A DNA stretch of 16,549 bases from an uncultured Asticcacaulis sp. GTDB taxonomy: Bacteria > Pseudomonadota > Alphaproteobacteria > Caulobacterales > Caulobacteraceae. Of this stretch, positions 1-6,521 are shown piece by piece; position 1 is the first letter of the stretch, and every line of letters starts with the position of its first letter. Location of the stretch: the NCBI GenBank assembly GCA_946480525.1, contig CAMLLA010000037.1:1-16549 (forward strand), given 5' to 3'. The notes below the pieces were generated by a model. It ran no database searches and was not told the DNA's origin. It saw only the letters and a list, made by a program, of their open reading frames with translations. Made by a program: the position numbers and the translations under genes.

Positions 1-1
1 G

Positions 2-835
2 TTGTGGATCGATCCGCGCTCCGCCTCCGCCTGGGTCGTGTTCGGCGTCACCATGGCCTATGGCGTGCTGGGTTATATCGATGACTACGCCAAGGTGACC
101 AAGCAGACCTCGGCCGGCCTGACCTCGATCCAGAAACTGATCGCCCAGATCGCTATCGCTGTCGTGGCCGTACTGGTCCTGATCTATTACACGCCGCAGC
201 CGCCCGATGCCCCCAAGCTGGCGACCTCGCTGGTCTTGCCGATCTTCAAGAACGCCGTGTTCGACCTGGGCCTGTTCTTCGTCGTCTTCGGCGCTGTCGT
301 CATTGTCGGCGCATCGAATGCCGTCAACCTGACCGACGGCCTGGATGGCCTGGCCATCGTGCCGGTGATGATCGCGGCGGGCGCGTTCGGTTTCATCGCC
401 TATGTCGTCGGTAACTTCAAATTCGCCGAGTACCTGATCGTCCACTTCGTACCGGGTGCGGGTGAAGTCGCGGTGATCTGCGCTGCCATCATAGGCGGGG
501 GCATGGGCTTTCTGTGGTACAACGCGCCGCCGGCCAAGATTTTCATGGGCGATACCGGTTCGCTGGCGCTGGGCGGTGGTCTTGGCGCCGTGGCGGTCGC
601 GACCAAGCACGAGATCGTCCTGGCGATCATCGGCGGCCTGTTCGTCGTCGAGGCCATGTCGGTCATGATCCAGGTTGGCTATTTCAAGCTGACCAAGAAG
701 CGCATCTTCCTGATGGCCCCGATTCATCACCATTTCGAAAAGCTTGGCTGGCCGGAATCGACCGTCGTCATCCGGTTCTGGATCGTTGCAGCGCTGCTGG
801 CCATGGTCGGCCTGGCAACGCTGAAGCTGAGGTAG
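2..835 (+). CDS. mraY: Phospho-N-acetylmuramoyl-pentapeptide-transferase MraY (5'-truncated)
   Basis: This integral membrane enzyme transfers phospho-MurNAc-pentapeptide from the UDP precursor to undecaprenyl phosphate, giving lipid I at the cytoplasmic face. About 277 residues are present and roughly the first 90 of the usual 360-370 lie before the window, so the TTG at base 2 is an internal Leu codon and not a start. Visible signatures, in window numbering, are the Asp-Asp-Tyr motif GYIDDYAKV (24-32), [13 protein letters not shown] (106-118), [12 protein letters not shown] (181-192) and the His-rich [14 protein letters not shown] (239-252). Several hydrophobic membrane segments separate them. 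The gene ends with TAG 181 bases before murD, and the gap is filled by a stem-loop repeat. Family identity is not in doubt. Confidence 0.97.
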   Translation: MWIDPRSASAWVVFGVTMAYGVLGYIDDYAKVTKQTSAGLTSIQKLIAQIAIAVVAVLVLIYYTPQPPDAPKLATSLVLPIFKNAVFDLGLFFVVFGAVVIVGASNAVNLTDGLDGLAIVPVMIAAGAFGFIAYVVGNFKFAEYLIVHFVPGAGEVAVICAAIIGGGMGFLWYNAPPAKIFMGDTGSLALGGGLGAVAVATKHEIVLAIIGGLFVVEAMSVMIQVGYFKLTKKRIFLMAPIHHHFEKLGWPESTVVIRFWIVAALLAMVGLATLKLR

Positions 836-859
836 GTGGACCTCGCTTATTTCATAATT

Positions 860-920
860 CCCTCCCCGTTTTGGCTGCCGCCGAGGCCGGGGAGGGGGAC
901 CGCGAAGCGGTGGGAGGGGG
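860..920. repeat. Bipartite stem-loop repeat, unit A1 (diverged, reverse orientation)
   Basis: The unit lies between mraY and murD. One hairpin has arms CCCTCCCCG (860-868) and CGGGGAGGG (888-896). A second has ACCGC (899-903) and GCGGT (907-911) around a GAA loop, followed by GGGAGGGGG. Its reverse complement has the same layout as units A2, B1 and B2: a C-rich tract, a small hairpin with loop TTC, a CCCCTCCCC arm and a closing GGGGAGG arm. The sequence has diverged. This resembles REP-type dispersed repeats, but only the copies in this window can be seen. Confidence 0.55.
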
Positions 921-933
921 ATGCCGCAAACTT

Positions 934-986
934 CCCCCTTCCGTCATTGGCTTCGCCAATGCCACCTTCCCCGTAAACAGGGAAGG
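934..986. repeat. Bipartite stem-loop repeat, unit A2
   Basis: The unit starts CCCCCTTCCGTC (934-945). A perfect 6-bp hairpin ATTGGC/GCCAAT with loop TTC follows (946-960), then a second hairpin, CCTTCCC (965-971) with GGGAAGG (980-986) around a GTAAAC-containing loop. It matches units B1 and B2 before murG. It ends 30 bases before the murD start codon and leaves the murD ribosome-binding site free. Confidence 0.7.
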
Positions 987-1016
987 AAGTAATTACGCTG
1001 CCGAAGGAGTCCCAGC

Positions 1017-2456
1017 ATGATCCCAGTCAAAGGTTTCGAAGGCAAGCGTGTCGCCATCTTCGGTCTCGGCCGTTCCGGACTGTCGGCAGCCCGTGCGCTC
1101 AAGGCCGGCGGCGCCGAGCCGCTGTTGTGGGACGACAAACCGGCTTCGGTCATGGTCGCGACCAAGGAACGCTTCACCGTCGAAAACCTGAGGAATACCG
1201 ACTGGTCGGAAATCGACGCACTCATGCTGTCGCCTGGCGTGCCGCTGACCCACCCTGAGCCGCATTGGACGGTGCAGATGGCAAAGCACGCTGGTGTGCC
1301 CATCCTTGGCGACATCGAACTTTTCGCCCGGACGCTGGCGGCTGTGCCCGAAAAAAAGCGCCCAAAGACGGTGGTGATTACCGGCACCAACGGCAAGTCG
1401 ACGACGACGGCGCTGATCGGTCATATTCTGAAGGCGGCCGGCAAGGATGTCCATGTCGGCGGCAATATCGGCATCGGCATCCTGGACCTGCCATCGTCCA
1501 TGCACGCCGGCTCGATCTACGTTATCGAAACCTCGTCCTATCAGCTCGACCTGACGCTGACGTTCAAACCTGACGTCGCCGTCCTGATGAACTTTTCGCC
1601 CGACCACCTCGACCGGCACGGCGGCATGGACGGCTATATCGCCGCCAAGAAGCGCATCTTCATGAACCAGACGGAGGCACAGACCGCTGTCATCGGCAGC
1701 GACGACGATTACAGCACGCGGCTGATTTCCGAGATGCGCGCCGGCCATCCGGTCAAGCTCGTGCCGGTCTCGTCCAAGCGCAACGTCGGCGAAGGCGTCT
1801 ATGCCATCAATGGCGTGCTGTTCGACAGCTCCGAAGGCCGTGCGCGTCAGATCATCGACCTGAAGACCGTGCGGACGCTTACCGGCCGCCACAACTGGCA
1901 GAACGCCGCTGCCGCCTACGCGGCCTGCAAGGCGCTGGGTCTGGGGCCTGAAGCCATAGTTGCCGGCATGCGCTCCTTTCCCGGCCTGGCCCACCGCATG
2001 CAGGAGATCGGCCGGATCGGCAAGGTGCGCTTCATCAACGATTCCAAGGCGACCAATTCCGACGCTGCCCGCCAGGCCATGTCGAGCTACGATGCCTTCT
2101 TCTGGATCGCCGGCGGCAAGGCCAAGGCCGGCGGCATAGAGGATTTGCGCGACCTGTTCCCGCGCGTCAAACAGGCCTACCTGATCGGCGAAGCGGCGGA
2201 ACTGTTCGAAAAGACGATCGGCAAGTCAGCGCCCTGCACCCAGTCGCGCCATCTGTTCACAGCGGTCGCCCAGGCCTATGCCGCAGCGGAAAAGTCCGGG
2301 AGGGAAGAGGTTGTCCTGTTCTCGCCGGCTTGCGCCAGCTTCGACCAGTTCACCGACTTCGAAGCGCGCGGCGACGCCTTCCGGGATGCCGTGGAAGAGA
2401 TTTCGAAATCCGCTGCCGTATCCGGCGGCGGAAGTCCCGCGATCGCCAAGCCTTAA
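1017..2456 (+). CDS. murD: UDP-N-acetylmuramoyl-L-alanine--D-glutamate ligase MurD
   Basis: This cytoplasmic ATP-dependent ligase adds D-glutamate to UDP-MurNAc-L-Ala, the second amino-acid addition in peptidoglycan precursor synthesis. The protein has 479 residues, slightly longer than the usual 440-460. In order it shows an N-terminal UDP-binding loop (GLGRSGLSAARAL, 16-28), the ATP P-loop TGTNGKSTTT (122-131), ETSSYQLDL (171-179), NFSPDHLDRHG (192-202), the region of the carbamylated lysine (YIAAKKRIF, 207-215), GRHNWQN (290-296), NDSKATN (341-347) and the C-terminal LFSPACASFDQF (434-445). The ATG has a clear AAGGAG seven bases upstream (1004-1009). The Gly/Ser-rich tail after residue 464 accounts for the extra length. 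It converges on the regulator gene downstream with only three bases between stop codons. Confidence 0.97.
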   Translation: MIPVKGFEGKRVAIFGLGRSGLSAARALKAGGAEPLLWDDKPASVMVATKERFTVENLRNTDWSEIDALMLSPGVPLTHPEPHWTVQMAKHAGVPILGDIELFARTLAAVPEKKRPKTVVITGTNGKSTTTALIGHILKAAGKDVHVGGNIGIGILDLPSSMHAGSIYVIETSSYQLDLTLTFKPDVAVLMNFSPDHLDRHGGMDGYIAAKKRIFMNQTEAQTAVIGSDDDYSTRLISEMRAGHPVKLVPVSSKRNVGEGVYAINGVLFDSSEGRARQIIDLKTVRTLTGRHNWQNAAAAYAACKALGLGPEAIVAGMRSFPGLAHRMQEIGRIGKVRFINDSKATNSDAARQAMSSYDAFFWIAGGKAKAGGIEDLRDLFPRVKQAYLIGEAAELFEKTIGKSAPCTQSRHLFTAVAQAYAAAEKSGREEVVLFSPACASFDQFTDFEARGDAFRDAVEEISKSAAVSGGGSPAIAKP

Positions 2457-2459
2457 GCC

Positions 2460-3194
2460 TCACGGCTTCGGATAGATGCCGTGCAGCACAGCGTCGAAAT
2501 GATCCTGGATGGCCTGGGTGCAACGGCAGGATTCGCCGCGCAAGGCATGCAAATCCCTTATCTTCAGGGTGCCGCGTCGCGATTCGACAATGCCCTGCTT
2601 GCGTAATGTGCCCAGGATACGGCTGACGAAGGTCCGGCCAACCCCCAGCATATCCGCAAGCTGTTCCTGCGTCATGGGAATTTCCGTGCTGCCGCCCGTG
2701 CGTTCCATGCCGGCCAGGATCAGCTTGGCGATACGCTGGCGGATCGTATGGGTGGCGTTGCAGGCCGCCGTCTGGAAAACCTGCGCCAGCAGGCAGTCCG
2801 AATACCGCGAAAACCAGTGGCGCAGGTGAATAGACTCGATTTTCGCCTGCTCGAGCGCCGATGTCTTGATGCGAAGAAACATGCCTGGAACACGCACCAC
2901 GGCGGTCGAATATGCAGGGATATGGCCGTGGGAAACAATACCGCCGATGGCGCCTTCACGTCCGACAAACGCCACATCGACAGAATGACCGTTGCCGCCC
3001 CGGATACAGAAGGCCGCCATACCGGCGCCGCACGGAAACCAGGTATCGACAACCTCTTGGCCCGAGTGCAAAAGGACAGACTCGGCGGGCAGGTCCAGCA
3101 TCATCATGTGCGGCAACAGGCGCTGCCTGTCTTCATTGCTCAGGACAGATAGCAGTGCGTTCTGCGACAGATCGGACGGAGTAGCGGCGGTCAT
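2460..3194 (-). CDS. Crp/Fnr-family transcriptional regulator
   Basis: This is a 244-residue DNA-binding regulator of the Crp/Fnr family. The N-terminal two-thirds is a cyclic-nucleotide-binding-type beta-roll, with PAESVLLHSGQ (37-47), a VGREGAIGG loop (77-85) in place of a classical cAMP cassette, and a long dimerisation helix near 112-160. The C-terminal winged helix is TQEQLADMLGVGRTFVSRIL (175-194) followed by the wing residues ESRRGTLKI (204-212). There is no N-terminal cysteine cluster of the FNR iron-sulfur type, so the ligand is unknown. The gene runs against the cell-wall genes, converges on murD and is divergent from a receiver-domain gene, with a 197-base intergenic region between them. 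A 16-bp near-palindrome of Crp spacing lies 26-41 bases upstream of the start, which suggests autoregulation. Target genes cannot be read from the sequence. Confidence 0.92.
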   Translation of the reverse strand: MTAATPSDLSQNALLSVLSNEDRQRLLPHMMMLDLPAESVLLHSGQEVVDTWFPCGAGMAAFCIRGGNGHSVDVAFVGREGAIGGIVSHGHIPAYSTAVVRVPGMFLRIKTSALEQAKIESIHLRHWFSRYSDCLLAQVFQTAACNATHTIRQRIAKLILAGMERTGGSTEIPMTQEQLADMLGVGRTFVSRILGTLRKQGIVESRRGTLKIRDLHALRGESCRCTQAIQDHFDAVLHGIYPKP

Positions 3195-3219
3195 CTTCTC
3201 ATCTCAAATTATCCGCTTG

Positions 3220-3235
3220 TGTGCACTAGTGGACA
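3220..3235. promoter_or_regulatory. Candidate Crp/Fnr-type operator
   Basis: TGTGCACTAGTGGACA is a near-perfect 16-bp palindrome, with seven of eight symmetric pairs. Its length and outer bases match the E. coli Crp layout TGTGA-N6-TCACA at TGTG on the left and ACA on the right. It lies 26 bases upstream of the regulator's start codon, in the region shared with the divergent receiver gene. That this regulator binds here is inference. Confidence 0.45.
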
Positions 3236-3377
3236 GACAAGGTGAATGAAAACTGTTACTTAGGCACACAAGGATCGATTCTCGCTCCGAACTGGTCTAA
3301 GCTGCAGGCCTGTAAGACGGCAATGTGGCCCAGCGGCGTTTATGTAAATGGGCGCTCTGGCTCAGGTTTTTACAAAT

Positions 3378-3383
3378 AAGAGG
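3378..3383 (+). promoter_or_regulatory. Ribosome-binding site that decides the receiver-gene start
   Basis: AAGAGG lies eight bases before the TTG at 3392. The in-frame GTG codons at 3383 and 3386 overlap or touch this site and would have no ribosome-binding site of their own, so TTG 3392 is the preferred start. Confidence 0.55.
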
Positions 3384-3391
3384 TGGTGGCA

Positions 3392-3799
3392 TTGAACGAT
3401 ACTCCGGAGACGCATGGCGCAACCCTGCGTGTGCTGATCGTCGACGACAACGCAGCCGCGGCACAGACCACCGGCTGGATGGTCGAGATGATGGATTGCG
3501 TGTTCGAGTTGGCGCATAGCCCTGAAGATGCCCTGAAGACGGCGAACTACCGGCCGCACGTCGCCTTGCTTGATATCGGCCTGCCCGGCATGGACGGGTT
3601 TGACCTGTGCAAGGCGATGCGCGCCGTTCCGGAGTTCGCCGATACGATCTTCGTCGCGCAGACGGGCTGGGAAGGGGACTCCTATCGCCGTCGCGCCGAT
3701 GAGGCGGGCTTCCACCACTATCTTGTCAAGCCCGTGCCCTATGAGAAGCTGGAAAGCGTTATCGCGGATATCCGGGCCGGCCGGCAGGTTACCGGTTAA
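3392..3799 (+). CDS. Stand-alone response-regulator receiver protein
   Basis: This is a single CheY-like receiver domain of 135 residues with no output domain. The phosphorylation-site residues are all present: the acidic pair Asp18-Asp19 (VLIVDDN), phospho-acceptor Asp61 in LLDIGLPGMDG, the switch Thr91 (AQTGWEG) and Lys113 (LVKPV). The stretch around TGWEGDSYRRRADEAGF resembles receivers at the C-termini of hybrid histidine kinases, so it may act in a phosphorelay or by protein-protein contact. It lacks an obvious kinase neighbour in this window. It is divergent from the Crp/Fnr regulator and precedes ftsW by 116 bases. The stop codon overlaps the first half of a CtrA-type box. An annotation starting at GTG 3383 would add three residues. 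Confidence 0.9.
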   Translation: MNDTPETHGATLRVLIVDDNAAAAQTTGWMVEMMDCVFELAHSPEDALKTANYRPHVALLDIGLPGMDGFDLCKAMRAVPEFADTIFVAQTGWEGDSYRRRADEAGFHHYLVKPVPYEKLESVIADIRAGRQVTG

Positions 3800-3811
3800 G
3801 GTAAAATTAAC
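3796..3811 (+). promoter_or_regulatory. CtrA-type box upstream of ftsW
   Basis: TTAA (3796-3799), seven bases, then TTAAC (3807-3811) is a perfect match to the CtrA consensus TTAA-N7-TTAAC described in Caulobacter. It is itself part of the symmetric pair GGTTAA/TTAACC. It overlaps the stop codon of the receiver gene and lies about 105 bases before the ftsW start. A GAATC (GANTC, CcrM-type) site follows at 3823-3827. Whether CtrA would activate or repress here cannot be told. Confidence 0.6.
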
Positions 3812-3835
3812 CACGCTCTGGTGAATCCTGTCTTC

Positions 3836-3881
3836 GGGTCCGTGCTCCGTTCGGCGACCGAGCCTGATGAAGTACGGACCC
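3836..3881 (+). promoter_or_regulatory. Structured leader upstream of ftsW
   Basis: GGGTCCGT (3836-3843) and ACGGACCC (3874-3881) are perfect 8-base inverted arms. As RNA the helix continues with a G-U pair and two more pairs to 3846/3871, making 11 pairs. Inside the loop is a small hairpin, TCGG (3851-3854) with CCGA (3858-3861). No T-run follows, so it is not a normal intrinsic terminator. It ends 34 bases before the ftsW start codon. Confidence 0.5.
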
Positions 3882-3915
3882 TGATCTTCCGACAGTTATC
3901 GAGTACCGGAGCCGC

Positions 3916-5076
3916 ATGCCCAGCGCCTATGCCCACCCGTTCACCCGCACCGACCGGTCTCCTACCGCCATGTGGTGGTGGACGCTTGATCGCGTCACCC
4001 TTTCGCTGATCCTCATCCTGCTGCTGCTGGGCTTCTTCTTCTCGTTTTCGTCGAGCCCTGTCGCGGCACCGCACACCAGCAATTACGACGCCTTCTACTA
4101 TACCAAGCGTCACTTTCTGTTCGCCGTGGTGACCTCGGGGCTGATGGTGGCGGTGTCGATGCTGTCCCTGCGCGGTGTGCGCCGGGTCGGGCTGTTCGTC
4201 TATTCGGCGGCGATCGGCATCATGGCCCTGCTTCCGGTTATCGGCCACTCGGCCAAGGGCGGGCAGCGCTGGCTGGATCTTGGGCCGTTCGCGCTGCAGC
4301 CGTCGGAATTTCTAAAGCCGGCGCTCGTCGTCCTGATCGCCTGGATGTTCTCCGAAGGTCAGAAGGGCAAGGGCGTCCCGGGCGTCACCATAGCGTTCGG
4401 ACTATATGGCCTGGCCATTGCGCTGCTGCTTATCCAGCCCGATGTCGGACAGTCGATCCTGATTACCGTCGCCTTCGGTGCCTGTTTCTTTATTTCGGGT
4501 GTGCCGTTCCGCTGGATCATGGGCATGTTGGGAGCGGCCGTCTCCGGCCTGGTGGCGTTGTTTTTCATCCAGCCGCACTTCCGCAACCGCATCCTGGGCT
4601 TCATGACCGAAGGCGGCGACAAATACCAGGTCAACAGCGCCAAGGCGGCCATCGCCAATGGCGGCTTCTTCGGCCAGGGGCTGAACGAAGGCGAAATGAA
4701 ACGCCACATTCCCGATCTGCATACCGACTTCATCTATTCGGTTATCGCTGAGGAGTATGGTCTGTGGCTGACCCTGATCCTGATCGGCATCTTCGCCTTT
4801 GTCGTGGTGCGCGGTCTGGCCAAGTCGATGGCTATGCAGGACCCGTTCCGTCAGATCGCCACGTCGGGCCTGTACATCATGGTCGGCACCCAGGTGATCA
4901 TCAATGTCAGCGTCAACCTGGGGCTTATCCCGCCCAAGGGCATGACCCTGCCGTTTATCTCCTATGGCGGGTCGTCCATGCTGGCCATGGGGCTTACCAT
5001 GGGCTTTATCCTGGCCCTGACACGCAAGCGCCGCGATGAGACGACCGGGCAGGACGATGATCCGACAAACTGGTGA
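3916..5076 (+). CDS. ftsW: Septal peptidoglycan glycosyltransferase FtsW (SEDS family)
   Basis: This polytopic SEDS-family membrane protein polymerises lipid II at the division septum together with a class B penicillin-binding protein. It has 386 residues, normal for the family, with about ten hydrophobic segments from residue 28 to the C-terminus. Conserved stretches are KGGQRWLDLGPFALQPSEF (114-132), IQPDVGQS (173-180), HTDFIYSVIAEEYG (269-282), whose Asp271 corresponds to the catalytic Asp of FtsW/RodA, and GLIPPKGMTLPFISYGGSS (336-354). A place in the cell-wall cluster before murG favours FtsW over RodA. The ATG at 3916 has GGAG four bases upstream. The 116-base leader carries a CtrA-type box and a long stem-loop, so the gene probably has its own cell-cycle-linked promoter rather than relying on readthrough from murD. 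Confidence 0.95.
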   Translation: MPSAYAHPFTRTDRSPTAMWWWTLDRVTLSLILILLLLGFFFSFSSSPVAAPHTSNYDAFYYTKRHFLFAVVTSGLMVAVSMLSLRGVRRVGLFVYSAAIGIMALLPVIGHSAKGGQRWLDLGPFALQPSEFLKPALVVLIAWMFSEGQKGKGVPGVTIAFGLYGLAIALLLIQPDVGQSILITVAFGACFFISGVPFRWIMGMLGAAVSGLVALFFIQPHFRNRILGFMTEGGDKYQVNSAKAAIANGGFFGQGLNEGEMKRHIPDLHTDFIYSVIAEEYGLWLTLILIGIFAFVVVRGLAKSMAMQDPFRQIATSGLYIMVGTQVIINVSVNLGLIPPKGMTLPFISYGGSSMLAMGLTMGFILALTRKRRDETTGQDDDPTNW

Positions 5077-5140
5077 TGATACTTCGGCATTGTGTTAGAG
5101 CTTGATCAATTAGATCGAATCCTGGGCTGATGCTGCAAAT

Positions 5141-5187
5141 CCCCCTTCCGTCCGCTTCGCGTCCACCTTCCCTGTAAACGGGAAAGG
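5141..5187. repeat. Bipartite stem-loop repeat, unit B1
   Basis: The unit lies between ftsW and murG. CCCCCTTCCGTC (5141-5152) is followed by CGCTTCGCG, then CCACCTTCCC (5163-5172) and GTAAACGGGAAAGG (5174-5187). It is in the same orientation as unit A2 and inverted relative to B2, 14 bases away. Confidence 0.7.
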
Positions 5188-5201
5188 AAAAGCATAATCA
5201 A

Positions 5202-5257
5202 CCTTCCTTCCACGTTTACGGGAAGGTGGCATTTGCGGAGCAAGTGACGGAAGGGGG
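5202..5257. repeat. Bipartite stem-loop repeat, unit B2 (inverted copy)
   Basis: Read on the - strand the unit is CCCCCTTCCGTC, a small TTGC/GCAA hairpin, CCACCTTCCC, then GTAAACG and GGAAGG. B1 and B2 can pair over blocks of 12, 10 and 7 bases, making one long imperfect stem just upstream of murG. The copy ends 16 bases before the first plausible murG ATG, so in-frame GTG codons inside it are unlikely starts. Confidence 0.7.
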
Positions 5258-5273
5258 ACTTTATGGCAAACGA

Positions 5274-6470
5274 ATGTCATCATGCTCGTCACCCGTCTCC
5301 CCGTTCAAAGGTACTCCCTTGGCCGCCAAACTTCGCCGCAAAGCCTCTTCCTTCGCTGACAAGCCCCTGGCCATCGTCGCCGCCGGCGGCACCGGCGGGC
5401 ACATGTTTCCGGCCGAAGCCCTGGCGCGCGAACTGATCGAGCGCGGCTGGGAGGTCGTGCTGGCCTCCGATTCGCGCGGCGCCGCCTATGCCGAAAAGTT
5501 TCCGGCAAAGGAGCGCCTGTCGCTGGAGGCCGCGACGTTCAAGACTGGCGATCCGGTCGGGATGGTCCGTGCCGCCATAAAGATCGCGCAGGGCGTCCTG
5601 CAGGCTAGAGCGGCGTTCAAGCGTCTGAAGCCGTGGGCGGTCATCGGCTTTGGCGGCTATCCATCCTTTCCTGCCCTGACCGCCGCGTTGATGCGCAAGG
5701 ACGTGACGCTGATCCACGAACAGAATTCGGTGCTTGGCCGTTCGAACCGCAAGCTGGCCGCCAAGGTCGACGCCGTCGCCTGCGCCTTTCCCGTTCTGCG
5801 CCTGGCGCCTCCGGAGCTGGAAGGCAAGGTGCAGGTCGTCGGCAATCCGGTTCGCCCCGATATCCGCGCCCTCTATGACCAGCCGTTTCCTTCGGTCGAC
5901 AAGACCTTGACCCTCCTCGTCACCGGTGGCTCGCAGGGCGCGAAGATACTGTCCGAAACCGTGCCTCAGGCCCTGGCGCTTCTGCCGATCTCGCTTCGCA
6001 TCAACCTGAGGGTCGAACAGCAGACACGCGCCGAGCAGGTCGAACTGGCCAAAAAAATCTATGCCGATGCCGAGATCGATGCCGAGATAGCGCCCTTTTT
6101 CAATAATATGGCTGAGCGCCTGGGCAGGGCGCACCTGGTCATCGGACGCGCCGGCGCATCGACTGTGTGTGAACTGGCCGTGGCCGGCAAGCCGTCCCTG
6201 CTGATCCCGCTCAAGATCGCCGCCGACGACCATCAGACCTATAATGCCGAGGTCCTGCGCGAAGCCAAGGCCGCCGTCGTGATCCGGGAAGAGGAGGTGA
6301 CCGCGGAACGGCTGGCCGCCGAAATCCGCGAACTGATCGAAGCCGCCGGCCTCCTTCCCATGCGGGCGGCCGCCGCAAAATCGGTGGCGCGGCCGGATGC
6401 TGCCCGGCAGCTTGCCGATCTTGTCGAGCGCACGGTGACGGACGTTACGGGCAAATCCGCAAAAGAATAG
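5274..6470 (+). CDS. murG: UDP-GlcNAc:lipid I N-acetylglucosaminyltransferase MurG
   Basis: This peripheral membrane GT-B glycosyltransferase adds GlcNAc from UDP-GlcNAc to lipid I to make lipid II. Numbered from ATG 5274 (398 residues), it shows the N-terminal glycine loop AGGTGGHMFPAEALA (37-51), GFGGYPSFPAL (125-135), HEQNSVLGRSNR (148-159), VVGNPVR (188-194), the second-domain loop TGGSQGA (217-223), and the donor-binding GRAGASTVCEL (291-301) and DDHQTYNAE (318-326). The start is uncertain. ATG 5274 has no good ribosome-binding site, whereas TTG 5319 has AAAGG seven bases upstream and would give 383 residues, closer to the usual 355-380 length. The residues before 5319 look like unconserved leader sequence. 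A paired repeat sits directly upstream. Confidence 0.95.
   Translation: MSSCSSPVSPFKGTPLAAKLRRKASSFADKPLAIVAAGGTGGHMFPAEALARELIERGWEVVLASDSRGAAYAEKFPAKERLSLEAATFKTGDPVGMVRAAIKIAQGVLQARAAFKRLKPWAVIGFGGYPSFPALTAALMRKDVTLIHEQNSVLGRSNRKLAAKVDAVACAFPVLRLAPPELEGKVQVVGNPVRPDIRALYDQPFPSVDKTLTLLVTGGSQGAKILSETVPQALALLPISLRINLRVEQQTRAEQVELAKKIYADAEIDAEIAPFFNNMAERLGRAHLVIGRAGASTVCELAVAGKPSLLIPLKIAADDHQTYNAEVLREAKAAVVIREEEVTAERLAAEIRELIEAAGLLPMRAAAAKSVARPDAARQLADLVERTVTDVTGKSAKE
5307..5311 (+). promoter_or_regulatory. Possible ribosome-binding site for an internal TTG start of murG
   Basis: AAAGG lies seven bases before TTG 5319, in the murG frame. It is the best-placed purine tract near the N-terminus of the gene and argues for a start 45 bases later than ATG 5274. 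Confidence 0.4.
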
Positions 6471-6521
6471 CGTTTTTATGGGTTAGGCCGCATTATCTCC
6501 CCGATTCTGCAGGGAGGGATT

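Noticed and set aside
993..1994. 333-residue open frame on the - strand opposite murD
   Set aside because: It is a shadow of murD with no conserved motif. Similar long antisense frames lie opposite murG (5289-6233), murC and folP.
2448..2468. Small hairpin AAGCC/GGCTT at the murD-regulator convergence
   Set aside because: The stem is only five pairs and has no T-run on either strand, and it overlaps both stop codons. It is too weak to call as a shared terminator.
3305..3312. CAGGCCTG palindrome in the receiver-gene upstream region
   Set aside because: An 8-base GC-rich palindrome is expected by chance in this composition and nothing else supports it.
5102..5121. TTGATCAA palindrome and a second GATC after ftsW, resembling an FNR box
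   Set aside because: Spacing does not match TTGAT-N4-ATCAA, and the symmetry of the wider segment is imperfect.
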